Below are positions 50,426 to 60,295 of a DNA stretch of 64,000 bases, one piece after another. A program made the translations under genes and the position numbers. The stretch covers positions 1-64,000 of the forward strand of contig CAMFDJ010000013.1 in assembly GCA_945949085.1 (NCBI GenBank). Direction: 5' to 3'. Position 1 is the stretch's first letter, and the number at the start of each line of letters is the position of its first letter. Source of the stretch: an uncultured Lachnospiraceae bacterium. GTDB lineage: Bacteria > Bacillota > Clostridia > Lachnospirales > Lachnospiraceae. The notes under the pieces are model-generated. The model had not been told where the DNA came from and did no database searches. It was given only the letters and a program-made list of their open reading frames with translations.

Positions 50426-51091
50426 TTATGGGAGCAGATATTCGATAAGCTGCTGATTTTTACTGACATCCTGGTGTACATCTACAAAAACCAGATAAAG
50501 TTTTTTTGCATCCGACGCAAAAAACTCCGCTATTCTGGTATCTGCCAGATTGATTGCCACCGGATACTCCCCATCCTGCATCTTTTGAAAAACCATACGT
50601 TCTTTCAGCCTCTCCCGCTGCGATTGTGTCAGTGTTTTTTCCAGATCCGCATAAAAATCATCTTTTTCAAAATGAGAGAGCGCTGTCTCGTCCAAAATCA
50701 TGTAGCTGTACTCTCCGGCAGAAATCTGCGCAGTAAGTGCCATCTCATAGGAATCCTGATCCAGCGGATTCTCCTCCATAAAATTTAATGTATTATCCGC
50801 CGATAGATAAGAAACTGCATCCCTTAAACTTCTGCCGCAGACATCGACATAATCATCCGTCAGAAATACGACACCCTCCGGCGTGATTGAGGCATTGACG
50901 ATACATCCCGATGCCAACACCTCTCTATGATTTTGTTTCATATCAAAGCAAAAATGCAGCAGCATGACAAATACGACAAGTCCGATCAGAAACCCGGGCA
51001 GATAATAGGTTTTCAAATAAGACCACCTCTGCCTCGCATTCATATTTCTGATTTTTTCCAGTTCCGTTTTCAGCTTATCCTTAAGACTCAT
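50426..51091 (-). CDS. Hypothetical single-TM protein
   Basis: MSLKDKLKTELEKIRNMNARQRWSYLKTYYLPGFLIGLVVFVMLL; SD GGGAGGAG. Confidence 0.7.
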   Translation of the reverse strand: MSLKDKLKTELEKIRNMNARQRWSYLKTYYLPGFLIGLVVFVMLLHFCFDMKQNHREVLASGCIVNASITPEGVVFLTDDYVDVCGRSLRDAVSYLSADNTLNFMEENPLDQDSYEMALTAQISAGEYSYMILDETALSHFEKDDFYADLEKTLTQSQRERLKERMVFQKMQDGEYPVAINLADTRIAEFFASDAKKLYLVFVDVHQDVSKNQQLIEYLLP

Positions 51092-51109
51092 GTCTCCTCC
51101 CAATCCTCC

Positions 51110-51775
51110 TTAAGGCTCCTTTCCTGTTTCACTCTCTGCTTCAGACTCTGCCTGTATCCCGGCTTTCTGCTCTGCTTTTGCAAATGCCTTTGCATACATA
51201 CCTCCGGCATAATACAACGAAATCCCCGTACAAAAAACCCAGATTCCGATAAACCAGCTCATATAATGATAGCCGATATAATACGGCAGAAACTCCAGCA
51301 GAATCACAAGCAGCATCTGTGGCATATGAAGAATGGAAAATAACACCGCATTACGCATTGCCTCGGGAATCGTCACATGAAATCTTGCCAAAATCGGAAA
51401 AACACAACAAATCGACATTGCTACAAGAACGGATAACACAAACAATGCAATTCGAAATGCGGAAGCAGTACTTGTCAGCTGCATTTTCCAAAAGAGGAAC
51501 CAATCCACTCCCAAAAATGCGATCAACAAAAGTGCGATCAGCCATAATATGGTCGCCTGTCTGAAATTTTCCCGGAAGGATTTCCAAAAAGCGCTCCATA
51601 CGCCAGGTTCTTCCTTTCTGGCCAGCTTCATGGCTACATAATATTTTGCCGTGATGGCAGCTCCTGCCGTGACAAGCGGGAGACTGAATACGACACATAG
51701 AACATTCAATATCACATAATCTGCTATGCGGCTGATCGCCATCATAAAATCGCTGTCATATCTGAGAAAATTCAT
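51110..51775 (-). CDS. YesL family membrane protein (DUF624)
   Basis: VILNVLCVVFSLPLVTAGAAITAKYYVAMKLARKEEPGVWSAFWKSFRENFRQAT. Confidence 0.88.
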   Translation of the reverse strand: MNFLRYDSDFMMAISRIADYVILNVLCVVFSLPLVTAGAAITAKYYVAMKLARKEEPGVWSAFWKSFRENFRQATILWLIALLLIAFLGVDWFLFWKMQLTSTASAFRIALFVLSVLVAMSICCVFPILARFHVTIPEAMRNAVLFSILHMPQMLLVILLEFLPYYIGYHYMSWFIGIWVFCTGISLYYAGGMYAKAFAKAEQKAGIQAESEAESETGKEP

Positions 51776-51797
51776 CCCATCCACCTCTTTTTGTGTT

Positions 51798-53435
51798 TTA
51801 TTCTGTATTTTCTATCCTGCGCGTAAGCTCCGTCTGCAGCGCATCCAGCAAAATTTCCGGCTCACAGTCTGCATACTGCTGCATATAAATGTCCCACATG
51901 GTATCAAAGTCTTCTGCCATGATCACCTGTGGCAGATACTGATGTTTGATCATATCTGTCTGTATTTTAACCTGTCCCACCTTTGTATCCGCTGTAAGCG
52001 TATCCGTAAACGAATACATCGGATACCATGGTCCCGGTTCTTCATTCGTTCCAAGCATCTCCACATAGGTTTTGCAATCATATGCGGCAAGGCATTCCCT
52101 GATATCCTCAGGCAGTCCCGCAAAAAATTCCGACGGCTGATACTCCGGTGAAAATGCATTTATTCCATCGTCAAAGCTTCCCTCCCATCTTGGTAAGTAT
52201 GCATAAGAACAGAAATGGGCACTCTTTTGCGCGGGATCCGCCAATTTACTGCGTTGCTCCTGCGTCCGGTAGAATTTTCCTTCCTCATCCACCTGATAAT
52301 CCACATTTTCTATACCCCAGAACCGAAGCATCATGATCTCCTCATCCATCAGATCATTAAGAAACTGCATTGCGCCGGGTATATCCGCACAGTTTACGGT
52401 AATGGCTATGCCTTCTGAGGTATTGATCTCATTCCCTCGCTTGACATGCCACTGATTTTGGATTCCCTCATCTATTGTGATCGGCAATGGTACATATCCG
52501 CAGCCTTCTATATCCTGTGTCTGTAATACATCATTGATGTCATAGGCAAACTGCCACCACTGATCCACCATTCCGAGCACTCTTCCGGTCGCAAGCTTGT
52601 TCAGATACTCCCTGTAGGTCTGCACAAAGGATTCCGGATCGATCACTCCCTTGTGATATTCCTCATTCAAAAGCTGAAAATATCGCTTTGCCGTCGTTGA
52701 TACATTATAATCGATCACCTTCTGCCCGACCGGATCCACGATGCAGCACCCGTCATTCGGATAGCCGTCCAAGAACTGCGGAGGATTTTCCAGGCAGAAA
52801 TACCTCCAGTCATCACACAATATCGTAAACGGGATATTGGGATCTCCGGACTCGGTCACCGGATTCGCCTTGTAATACTCCTCCAGCAGAGCAAAATAGG
52901 CGTTGACCGTAGTAATCTTAGGATATCCTGCCCATTTCAACACACGTGTCTGTATCCAGAAGGCCTCTCCCTCATGAATGACATCACTACTCTCGCCCTT
53001 TACGACGCCAAACTGCGGAATCCAGTAAATATGTCCGTCCTCCTGACGAAACAGATCCCACTCTTTTTCTGTCATATAATTTTTGATGTTAGGGTAATCG
53101 TCCCAATAGGTATCAATCGGAATCAATGCGCCCGCATCCAAGAGCTCCATACCACCGGATATAAAATCAGGATACTCCCCGCTTGCAATATAGGAAGAAA
53201 TGGCTTCATCCGCTGTCTGTCCCATAAGCCAGATCTCTTCGCACTGCGCGCCGGTTTTTTCCGCAATGATTTCCTTGATCTCATTTCCTGCATCCCGCGA
53301 CTGTCCCGGCACATTAAAAAAAGCTGTATAATTTCTGATATTCTTATGTGTCCGGCTATTTTGAATCCGGATTCCAACCATAACAAAAACCAACAAAAAC
53401 AGTACGGTCAAAACGGAAAACACTCTCTTTTTCAT
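51798..53435 (-). CDS. Extracellular solute-binding protein paralogue (LplA-like), TM-anchored
   Basis: Closely parallels the 56803-58557 protein (IASGEYPDFI, RQEDGHIYWI, WQFAYDINDVL...) but lacks a lipobox Cys. Confidence 0.85.
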   Translation of the reverse strand: MKKRVFSVLTVLFLLVFVMVGIRIQNSRTHKNIRNYTAFFNVPGQSRDAGNEIKEIIAEKTGAQCEEIWLMGQTADEAISSYIASGEYPDFISGGMELLDAGALIPIDTYWDDYPNIKNYMTEKEWDLFRQEDGHIYWIPQFGVVKGESSDVIHEGEAFWIQTRVLKWAGYPKITTVNAYFALLEEYYKANPVTESGDPNIPFTILCDDWRYFCLENPPQFLDGYPNDGCCIVDPVGQKVIDYNVSTTAKRYFQLLNEEYHKGVIDPESFVQTYREYLNKLATGRVLGMVDQWWQFAYDINDVLQTQDIEGCGYVPLPITIDEGIQNQWHVKRGNEINTSEGIAITVNCADIPGAMQFLNDLMDEEIMMLRFWGIENVDYQVDEEGKFYRTQEQRSKLADPAQKSAHFCSYAYLPRWEGSFDDGINAFSPEYQPSEFFAGLPEDIRECLAAYDCKTYVEMLGTNEEPGPWYPMYSFTDTLTADTKVGQVKIQTDMIKHQYLPQVIMAEDFDTMWDIYMQQYADCEPEILLDALQTELTRRIENTE

Positions 53436-53516
53436 TACAGTCTCCTCTTTCTCATCTGCTTTTGTCTATTATAGATGGAATTCTCTCTCCTTTCAATCCC
53501 TCTCCCCATATATTCA

Positions 53517-53546
53517 CAGAACCGCACGACCAGTCGTGCGGTTCTG
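53517..53546. other. Perfect 14-bp inverted repeat CAGAACCGCACGAC-ca-GTCGTGCGGTTCTG
   Basis: Between GH8 and the upstream-coordinate SBP gene; no T-tract after it on the minus strand. Confidence 0.75.
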
Positions 53547-53559
53547 AAAAAACAAACTG

Positions 53560-54729
53560 TCAATAGATCCGGTAATTACCGCTCAGTGCCAGAAATGCAA
53601 GGAAATAAAGACAATTATCATAATATCTTCTATCTCCCTGTCGCAGATCTGTCTCGCAGAACTTTCGGATACATTTGTCTGCATTCTCTGATCTTACGGC
53701 AAGCGATGCCTGCGCATTTGTCGCAATGATTGCAACAGGATGCAAAGCTTCCTGCGAAAGGACACTTCCATCGATCTCATATATCTTTGCCTGCTGCTCT
53801 GCAGTCAAGGTCTCACAGAAAAATCTCTGCAGTCTTTCTATTTCTTCTACTTCCCATGCATCGGCCGCAAACCAGGCATAATCCAATGCGATATTGGCTA
53901 TCGTGCGATAGGCGTCACTGTAATACCAGTCATGACGACCTCCCCACATCTCGCGATTTCCCGTATAAGGAGAACCGTCAAATTCCGCATACTCCGCACA
54001 AAGTCCCGTGACCGGATGACATGCCTTTTTTAAATATTCTCTGCTCGCCTTTGCTGCCTCTGAGAAAAATGCCCGATCCGCCTCAAATGCCCATCTGCCA
54101 AACAATTCATAAAAGTGTGGCAGATGATACGAGGGATCCGAAAAATCAACCTCTGCAATGAAACGGATGAGGTGATTGTCTGCATCCCACATCGCTCTTC
54201 CGGGTTGTCCGTTTTCACCCTTGTGGATACAGGTATGAAGAAGCTCCTGCGCCTGTCTGCTGTAACAGAAGATTCCTTCTCCGTCACCCCAGCGGTGCGA
54301 TGCAAAAAAAAGTGCCATTGCAAAATACTCTTCTCCGTCCGGCGCTGCTCCGTAAGCATTTTTTGTACCATCCGTCTGACAGGACCAGGCAAAATACCCT
54401 GCGTTATCTCCCTGCGTCAAAAACATGTAGGTTCTGGCCCATTTCCACAGGCGGTCAAACTCCTGTTTCCGGTCCATCTGCACACACATCATCATGCCGT
54501 AAGACATACCCTCAGTGCGCACATCATGATTTCCGGTATCCTCAATATACCCCATGTCTTCTCCTACCGGATGATAGATGCGTTCCTCTTCACTGCCGTA
54601 AAACATGGTATGAAAAATCTGCTCTTTCCGATCTTCTATTTCCGCATACGAATATCCCATTTCCATAAAAACATTTCTGTATGTACCGGTCTCATATGCG
54701 CCCTTTGCCATACTGCTGTCTGAGCCCAT
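53560..54729 (-). CDS. Glycoside hydrolase family 8, reducing-end xylose-releasing exo-oligoxylanase-like
   Basis: DTGNHDVRTEGMSYGMMMCVQ; GAAPDGEEYFAMALFFASHRWGDGEG. Confidence 0.9.
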   Translation of the reverse strand: MGSDSSMAKGAYETGTYRNVFMEMGYSYAEIEDRKEQIFHTMFYGSEEERIYHPVGEDMGYIEDTGNHDVRTEGMSYGMMMCVQMDRKQEFDRLWKWARTYMFLTQGDNAGYFAWSCQTDGTKNAYGAAPDGEEYFAMALFFASHRWGDGEGIFCYSRQAQELLHTCIHKGENGQPGRAMWDADNHLIRFIAEVDFSDPSYHLPHFYELFGRWAFEADRAFFSEAAKASREYLKKACHPVTGLCAEYAEFDGSPYTGNREMWGGRHDWYYSDAYRTIANIALDYAWFAADAWEVEEIERLQRFFCETLTAEQQAKIYEIDGSVLSQEALHPVAIIATNAQASLAVRSENADKCIRKFCETDLRQGDRRYYDNCLYFLAFLALSGNYRIY

Positions 54730-54751
54730 TCTATTGTTCCCTCTCTGCCTG

Positions 54752-55735
54752 TTATTCTTTTACACCACCAATGGTAAGACCTGCCACAAAGTATCTCTGC
54801 AAGAACGGATACAGACAGATGATCGGAAGCATCGTGATCACTGTCGCTGCAGCACGCACCGTAACCGGTGTAACGGTAGCTGCATTCGCCGTATTCATAC
54901 TGGTCGCACTGCCGCTCTGCTGCATAACGGAGGATAACAGTTTCATCAGCTCATACTGCAGGGTTGTGTATTCTGTTTTCATACGGTTATAGATCATGGC
55001 ATCAAACCATGAGTTCCACTGTCCGACTGCTACAAAAAGTGCTACCGTCGCATACACCGGTTTACACAGCGGCGATACAACCTTGACGAAAATTGTCATA
55101 TAACCGGCTCCGTCAATTTTGGCTGCGTCTTCAAGCGCCTCCGGCAATCCCTGCATGTAGGTTCGCATGACAAGCACATTGAAGGCACTTACCATTCCCG
55201 GAATGACATATACCCAGAAGGAGTTGGTCAGTCCGAGTGACTTATAGAGCAAAAGTACAGGGATCAGACCACCGTTTACATACATGGTGATAACCCAGAA
55301 CAGAGATAACTGTGATTTGAACAGAAATTCCTTTCTGCTGATAATATATGCAAGGAGCGCATTTGCCACAAGTGCAAGCAAGGTACCGATCACAGTTCTT
55401 GCCACCGTCACAACGGCACCGGTGATAATGTTCTGCATATGTAATACAACAGAGTAGTTCTTAAATGTAAATTTTCTCGGAATCAGATGAATTCCGCCGC
55501 GCACCGCATCAGTTCCTTCATTGAAAGAAAGGGCAACCGTATTTAAAACCGGATACAGAGTCACAACCACAAATAAAATCATGAATAAGGTATTGCACAC
55601 TACAAACAGCTTATCCGCAGTTAAGATCGAATTGTGTTTTTTTACAACAGTACTTGTATTCTTAGACTCTTGCGCTTTCGTTTCCTCATGGAACGCAGCC
55701 ATATCTGTCTGCTGATTCATTTCTTTGTTTTCCAT
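54752..55735 (-). CDS. Carbohydrate ABC transporter permease (LplC/YtcP-like)
   Basis: MRTYMQGLPEALEDAAKIDGAGYMTIFVKVVSPLCKP EAA motif. Confidence 0.94.
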   Translation of the reverse strand: MENKEMNQQTDMAAFHEETKAQESKNTSTVVKKHNSILTADKLFVVCNTLFMILFVVVTLYPVLNTVALSFNEGTDAVRGGIHLIPRKFTFKNYSVVLHMQNIITGAVVTVARTVIGTLLALVANALLAYIISRKEFLFKSQLSLFWVITMYVNGGLIPVLLLYKSLGLTNSFWVYVIPGMVSAFNVLVMRTYMQGLPEALEDAAKIDGAGYMTIFVKVVSPLCKPVYATVALFVAVGQWNSWFDAMIYNRMKTEYTTLQYELMKLLSSVMQQSGSATSMNTANAATVTPVTVRAAATVITMLPIICLYPFLQRYFVAGLTIGGVKE

Positions 55736-55748
55736 CTCTGCCACCCCC

Positions 55749-56690
55749 TTAGAACAATCTTTCTTCGCCGCTTCTCTTTGCGACATAGTTTGCAACCACG
55801 ATCAGAATGATAGCAACAACACTCTTGAAGATACCTGCTGCCGTACCAAGTGAGTAGTCACTCTGGCTGATACCCCAGGTAAGTACATAGATATCAATCG
55901 TGTCTGAAACATTCTTGATCAGTCCGTTTCCAAGCAGATACTGGATTTCGAAACCGGCATTTAAGACATTACCGATGTTCATCAAAAGCAGGATCATGAT
56001 GGTCGGACGAATTCCGGGAAGTGTGATGTATTTGATCTTAGCCCATCTGCCGGCTCCGTCGATGGCAGCTGCTTCATATAAACTCGGATCGATCGAAGTG
56101 ATGGCTGCCAGATAAATGATGGCATTCCATCCTGTTTCCTTCCACACATTTGCAAAAGCCACAATCGGCCAGAACAATTGCGGAATGGAAAAGAAGCTGA
56201 TAGGCGTATCTATAATATGCAGATTCACTAACAACTCATTGATGATACCATTGGCAGACAAGGCATCATGCAAAATTCCCGTTACAATGATCCATGAGAG
56301 GAAGTGGGGAAGATATGAGATTGTCTGAATTGTCTTTTTTCCCTTGTTGGATCGTATTTCATTTAACAGAATGGCAAACAAAATTGCCATCACAAATGTG
56401 CACACCAGATTGAGTACACCCATTCCAAGCGTATTTCTGATAACCTTCAGGAAGGTCTGGTCTTCGAACAAGAATTTAAACTTGCCAAGTCCCACAAATT
56501 TAGAATGTAAAAGTCCTGTTTTTGGCTTGTAATTCTGGAAAGCCATAATCCAGCCGCCGAGCGGAACATAATAGAAAATGAGACCGTATACCACAAAGAT
56601 CGCTGACCAGAACAAAAGCACTTTCTGCTTCATCAGTTCTTTTTTGGTAATCGGAGTTTTCATCTTTTTCTCTTTTTTAGCGCGATTCAT
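55749..56690 (-). CDS. Carbohydrate ABC transporter permease (LplB/YteP-like)
   Basis: SIDPSLYEAAAIDGAGRWAKIKYITLPGIRPT EAA motif. Confidence 0.94.
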   Translation of the reverse strand: MNRAKKEKKMKTPITKKELMKQKVLLFWSAIFVVYGLIFYYVPLGGWIMAFQNYKPKTGLLHSKFVGLGKFKFLFEDQTFLKVIRNTLGMGVLNLVCTFVMAILFAILLNEIRSNKGKKTIQTISYLPHFLSWIIVTGILHDALSANGIINELLVNLHIIDTPISFFSIPQLFWPIVAFANVWKETGWNAIIYLAAITSIDPSLYEAAAIDGAGRWAKIKYITLPGIRPTIMILLLMNIGNVLNAGFEIQYLLGNGLIKNVSDTIDIYVLTWGISQSDYSLGTAAGIFKSVVAIILIVVANYVAKRSGEERLF

Positions 56691-56730
56691 AAATTGCCTC
56701 CTTCACCCTGTACATGCATGTTTCTCTCTG

Positions 56731-56773
56731 AAAAACGGGCAGCCTCAGTTACCTCCCGGCAACTGGGCCGCCC
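56731..56773 (-). terminator. Attenuator-like hairpin between the SBP and permease genes
   Basis: Minus strand GGGC g GCC CAGTTGCC ggga GGTAACTG a GGC t GCCC then GTTTTTC. Confidence 0.65.
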
Positions 56774-56802
56774 ATCCTATTCTACACCTTCACAAAATCA
56801 GA

Positions 56803-58557
56803 TTAGTTACCTGCTCTTCTGTCAAGCTCCTCCTGCATTTCATCCAGGAAGTCCTGTGGATTACATGCATTGTAAGCATTCATATAATCGCTCCATGTGC
56901 TGTCAAAATCTTTAGCCATAACAACCTTAGGCAGCCATTCGTGTTTTGTCTCGCCCATCTTTGTCCAAGCTACACCACCGGCTGTCTCTGTTGTCATGCT
57001 GTTAGAGTAAGAGTACATCGGGAACCAAGGTCCCAATTCTTTGTTTACGGAACCAATCATATCAGGATAATTCTCAGCGCCATATGCTTCAAAGCATTTT
57101 ACAAGAGGCTCAGCAAGACCTGCAAAGAACTCTGATGTCTGCTCTGAAGGCTGCATTGCATTGATGCCGTCCTTGCTTGTTCCAAGCCACTGTGGGAAGT
57201 AGCTGTATCCGCAAAGGTGAGATGCCTTGTATTCTGTATCTGCACACTGCATTCTCATATCATCTGTTCTGTAGTACAGTCCGTTTTCATCAACCAGATA
57301 ATCTACGCCTTCTACACCCCAGAAACGAAGGTCATGAATCTCCTGATCCAGAATATCGTTAACAAACTTGAATGCTGCATCCACATCTTCACAGCTTGTT
57401 GTGATAGCAAGACCACTGGAATTGTTCAGTGTATCTGCGTATGTATGCCACATATTGTCCATGCCTTCTTCTGCTGTCAGACCAAGCGGTACATAATTGC
57501 AGCCCTTCAGGTCAAGTCCAGTCTGCTTAAATACATCATTTACAGTGTAAGCAAAATCCCACCACTGGTCACACATACCAAGTACTGCACCTGTGGAAAG
57601 CTTTGCGATGTACTCATCATATGTCTGTGTTGCAAACTCTGTATCGATGATGCCCTTGTTGTACTCTTCATTCAGCTTCTTGAAGTACATTTCAGCAGTC
57701 GGTGTTGTATTGTAGTCAACAATCTTCATATTCTCTGTATCTACGATAACAGAACCATCGTTTGGATATCCATCCAGGAACTCCGGTGCGTTTTCAATAC
57801 AGAAGTATCTCCAGTCTTCACAGAGCATTGTATAAGGAATGATCTTTGTACCATCTTCCATAGTCGGATTCTCTGCTACATATCTCTCAAGCAGGTCATA
57901 ATACTGATCCAGTGTGTGGATCTCCGGATAGCCACCCCACTCAAGAACTCTTGCCTGGATCCAGAAAGCTTCGTCATTATGTGTTGTAGAACGATTCTCA
58001 CCGTAGGAGTTCTGGAATACATTTACCCAGTAAATGTGTCCATCTTCCTGACGGAATTTATCCCACTCTTCGTCTGTATATAACTCTTTGATATTCGGGT
58101 ATTTGTCAATATAATCATCCCATGCAACAAGTGCATCTGCATCATACAGCTGCTTGGATGCGTCGCCGCCATCGATAAAGTCAGGGTACTCTCCGCTGGC
58201 AATAATCGTACCTACCGCTTCTTCAGCAGTCTGTCCTGTCAGCCATGTCTCTTTGACTCTTGCGCCAACCTTCTTTGCAATGATCTCCTGCACTTCGTTT
58301 CCATCGTTGATCTCAGCCTGTGGCATTGCACCGAAGAATGTGAAATTTTTGATTTCATCTTCAGAATACTCTTTGTCTTCTGCTTCTGCTTCTGCCACCT
58401 CTGCATCTCCGCTTTCCTCACCGGATGCCTCTGCAGTCTCTGTTTCGGTTTCTGTGCTACCTGTCTCCGTAGCTGCCTCGCCTGAACCACATCCTGTCAG
58501 CATGGATGCTGTTAAAAGCGTTGTCATAAGTAATGCTGTTACTCTCTTGAACTTCAT
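56803..58557 (-). CDS. Extracellular sugar-binding lipoprotein (LplA-like)
   Basis: Lipobox ASMLTGCGSGEAATETG; E/T-rich linker; SBP fold paralogous to 51798-53435. Confidence 0.92.
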   Translation of the reverse strand: MKFKRVTALLMTTLLTASMLTGCGSGEAATETGSTETETETAEASGEESGDAEVAEAEAEDKEYSEDEIKNFTFFGAMPQAEINDGNEVQEIIAKKVGARVKETWLTGQTAEEAVGTIIASGEYPDFIDGGDASKQLYDADALVAWDDYIDKYPNIKELYTDEEWDKFRQEDGHIYWVNVFQNSYGENRSTTHNDEAFWIQARVLEWGGYPEIHTLDQYYDLLERYVAENPTMEDGTKIIPYTMLCEDWRYFCIENAPEFLDGYPNDGSVIVDTENMKIVDYNTTPTAEMYFKKLNEEYNKGIIDTEFATQTYDEYIAKLSTGAVLGMCDQWWDFAYTVNDVFKQTGLDLKGCNYVPLGLTAEEGMDNMWHTYADTLNNSSGLAITTSCEDVDAAFKFVNDILDQEIHDLRFWGVEGVDYLVDENGLYYRTDDMRMQCADTEYKASHLCGYSYFPQWLGTSKDGINAMQPSEQTSEFFAGLAEPLVKCFEAYGAENYPDMIGSVNKELGPWFPMYSYSNSMTTETAGGVAWTKMGETKHEWLPKVVMAKDFDSTWSDYMNAYNACNPQDFLDEMQEELDRRAGN

Positions 58558-58659
58558 TTTCTACCTCCCATTTTACCTTGTGTTCAAAGTGATATGCTTT
58601 GTACTATTATAGTAAAAGATGAAAGGCAACAAAAAAACGGAAAAAGTATAGATAAAACA

Positions 58660-58699
58660 CCGAAAAAATATAGGGAAATGCTTTTTTCCAGCATTTCCC
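58660..58699 (-). terminator. Terminator downstream of the GH43 gene
   Basis: Minus strand GGGAAATGCT-ggaaaa-AGCATTTCCC then TATATTTTTTC. Confidence 0.8.
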
Positions 58700-58781
58700 C
58701 AATAAAATTTCCCGTATAAACCGGAAAACAACAGCCTGCTGCTGCTGCGGTGTGTATCCATGGCTGATCATGACAGCACTT

Positions 58782-60206
58782 TTATCTTAAGTTTTCCTCT
58801 CTGTCATTTATGGCAAATGCCTGCATACTTGCATTTCCGTCTCCGCGATAGGTAAAATAGAGACTGCTGATGCCATCCGGAATCGTCACCTCTGTCCAGT
58901 TCCACTCCCACACGTTTGTATTCTCCACGGGAATCGTGCCAAGAACCGTTTGATCCCATCCCGCTTTGATCTCAAAAACACCATTTGCATAGCCGCGTGT
59001 CGCGATGCCGATTCTTTTTACATGCTGCAGATCGAAATATTTAAAACCGATCGTAGCCGAATCCTTGATATTTGCCACATAACCGTTTTCCTCATCTCCG
59101 TCTCTTCCGTCCTGCATGATCTTCGGGAAGGCATCTCCTCCCACATAGACAGACGGCTGCGACGTAAACAGATGACAGGCCAGATATGCCGGATATTCTC
59201 CCTCGCCGTGCAGAGGACCGCCGTTTAATCCACAGGAGGTCATCTCCGCCTGCACAATACTGCCGTCATCCCTGAAGCAAAGTTTCTCAGCGCAGCCCTG
59301 TCTGGAATACCATGTGCCATTCGTGTGACGGTGGTAAAAAATATACCAGTCGTCCCCAATCTGTACCATGCTGCCATGATTGTTGCCACCGTAGGCAGCC
59401 GGCATATCTGCCGGTTTGTAACTGTCAATATACATGTCACAATTGCTCACCAGCACGCCGCCGTAGGAAAAGCCCTCCGTCGGATTTTTGCTGACCGCAT
59501 AACAGAGCTCATGCATCAGCTCGGAGGAATATATGAAATAGTAAGTATCTCCCTTCTTTCTGATGGAAGCTGCTTCAAAGTAAGCATGCCCTTCATATCC
59601 GCTGCCGGCGCTGTGCTCCTGTCCCGGTACGATGATGACCGGCGGCTGCTCTATCGTCAGCATATCCGCACCTAAAACCGTTGCCATTGCACCCGATCTG
59701 CTCTTGTCTCCTTTCGGACAAAATCCGGTATACAGATACGTCTTTTCTCCTTCTGTCAGGACACCCGGATCAAACTGTGGTTCATCACCCTCGCGCTCTC
59801 CCAATCTGGTTCCGTCCGGATATTGTACATATCCATAAAACTCATATGCGCCTGCCGGCGTATCACAAACCGCCACCGACACAACGGAAACCTTATCCAG
59901 CACATAATACAGATAATATCTGCCATCCGGCCCCACAGTCACATCAGGAGCATACAGACACATCTTTTCATCCCTGTTCAACGGATCCTGCCTCTTTTGG
60001 TAGATCACGCCCTCATATCTCCAGTTTCCAAGATCATCAAGCGGCGCAGACCAACACACATAATCCCCAAGGCAGAAGACATGTCCGTTATATTTGTCAT
60101 GTGAACCGTACACATAGACTCTGTCTCCAAATACATAGGGTTCACCATCCGGAATATATTCCCATGAGGGAAGATATGGATTCAATGCCTGTTTTTTCCG
60201 ACTCAT
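58782..60206 (-). CDS. Glycoside hydrolase family 43
   Basis: NPYLPSWEYIPDGEPYVFGDRVYVYGSHD...YAPDVTVGPDGRYYLYYVL; SD GGAAGGAG before 60206. Confidence 0.9.
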   Translation of the reverse strand: MSRKKQALNPYLPSWEYIPDGEPYVFGDRVYVYGSHDKYNGHVFCLGDYVCWSAPLDDLGNWRYEGVIYQKRQDPLNRDEKMCLYAPDVTVGPDGRYYLYYVLDKVSVVSVAVCDTPAGAYEFYGYVQYPDGTRLGEREGDEPQFDPGVLTEGEKTYLYTGFCPKGDKSRSGAMATVLGADMLTIEQPPVIIVPGQEHSAGSGYEGHAYFEAASIRKKGDTYYFIYSSELMHELCYAVSKNPTEGFSYGGVLVSNCDMYIDSYKPADMPAAYGGNNHGSMVQIGDDWYIFYHRHTNGTWYSRQGCAEKLCFRDDGSIVQAEMTSCGLNGGPLHGEGEYPAYLACHLFTSQPSVYVGGDAFPKIMQDGRDGDEENGYVANIKDSATIGFKYFDLQHVKRIGIATRGYANGVFEIKAGWDQTVLGTIPVENTNVWEWNWTEVTIPDGISSLYFTYRGDGNASMQAFAINDREENLR

Positions 60207-60295
60207 TTTCTTCTCCTTCCGGCATCCGATTCGCTCTCTACCTCTCTGATGCCTCTCTGATGCCTCTCTTTTCTTTCCTGTTGCCCCCAAAAGCA

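Noticed and set aside
57217-58083. 288-aa plus-strand ORF
   Set aside because: Antisense to the sugar-binding lipoprotein gene; Cys-rich low-plausibility composition.
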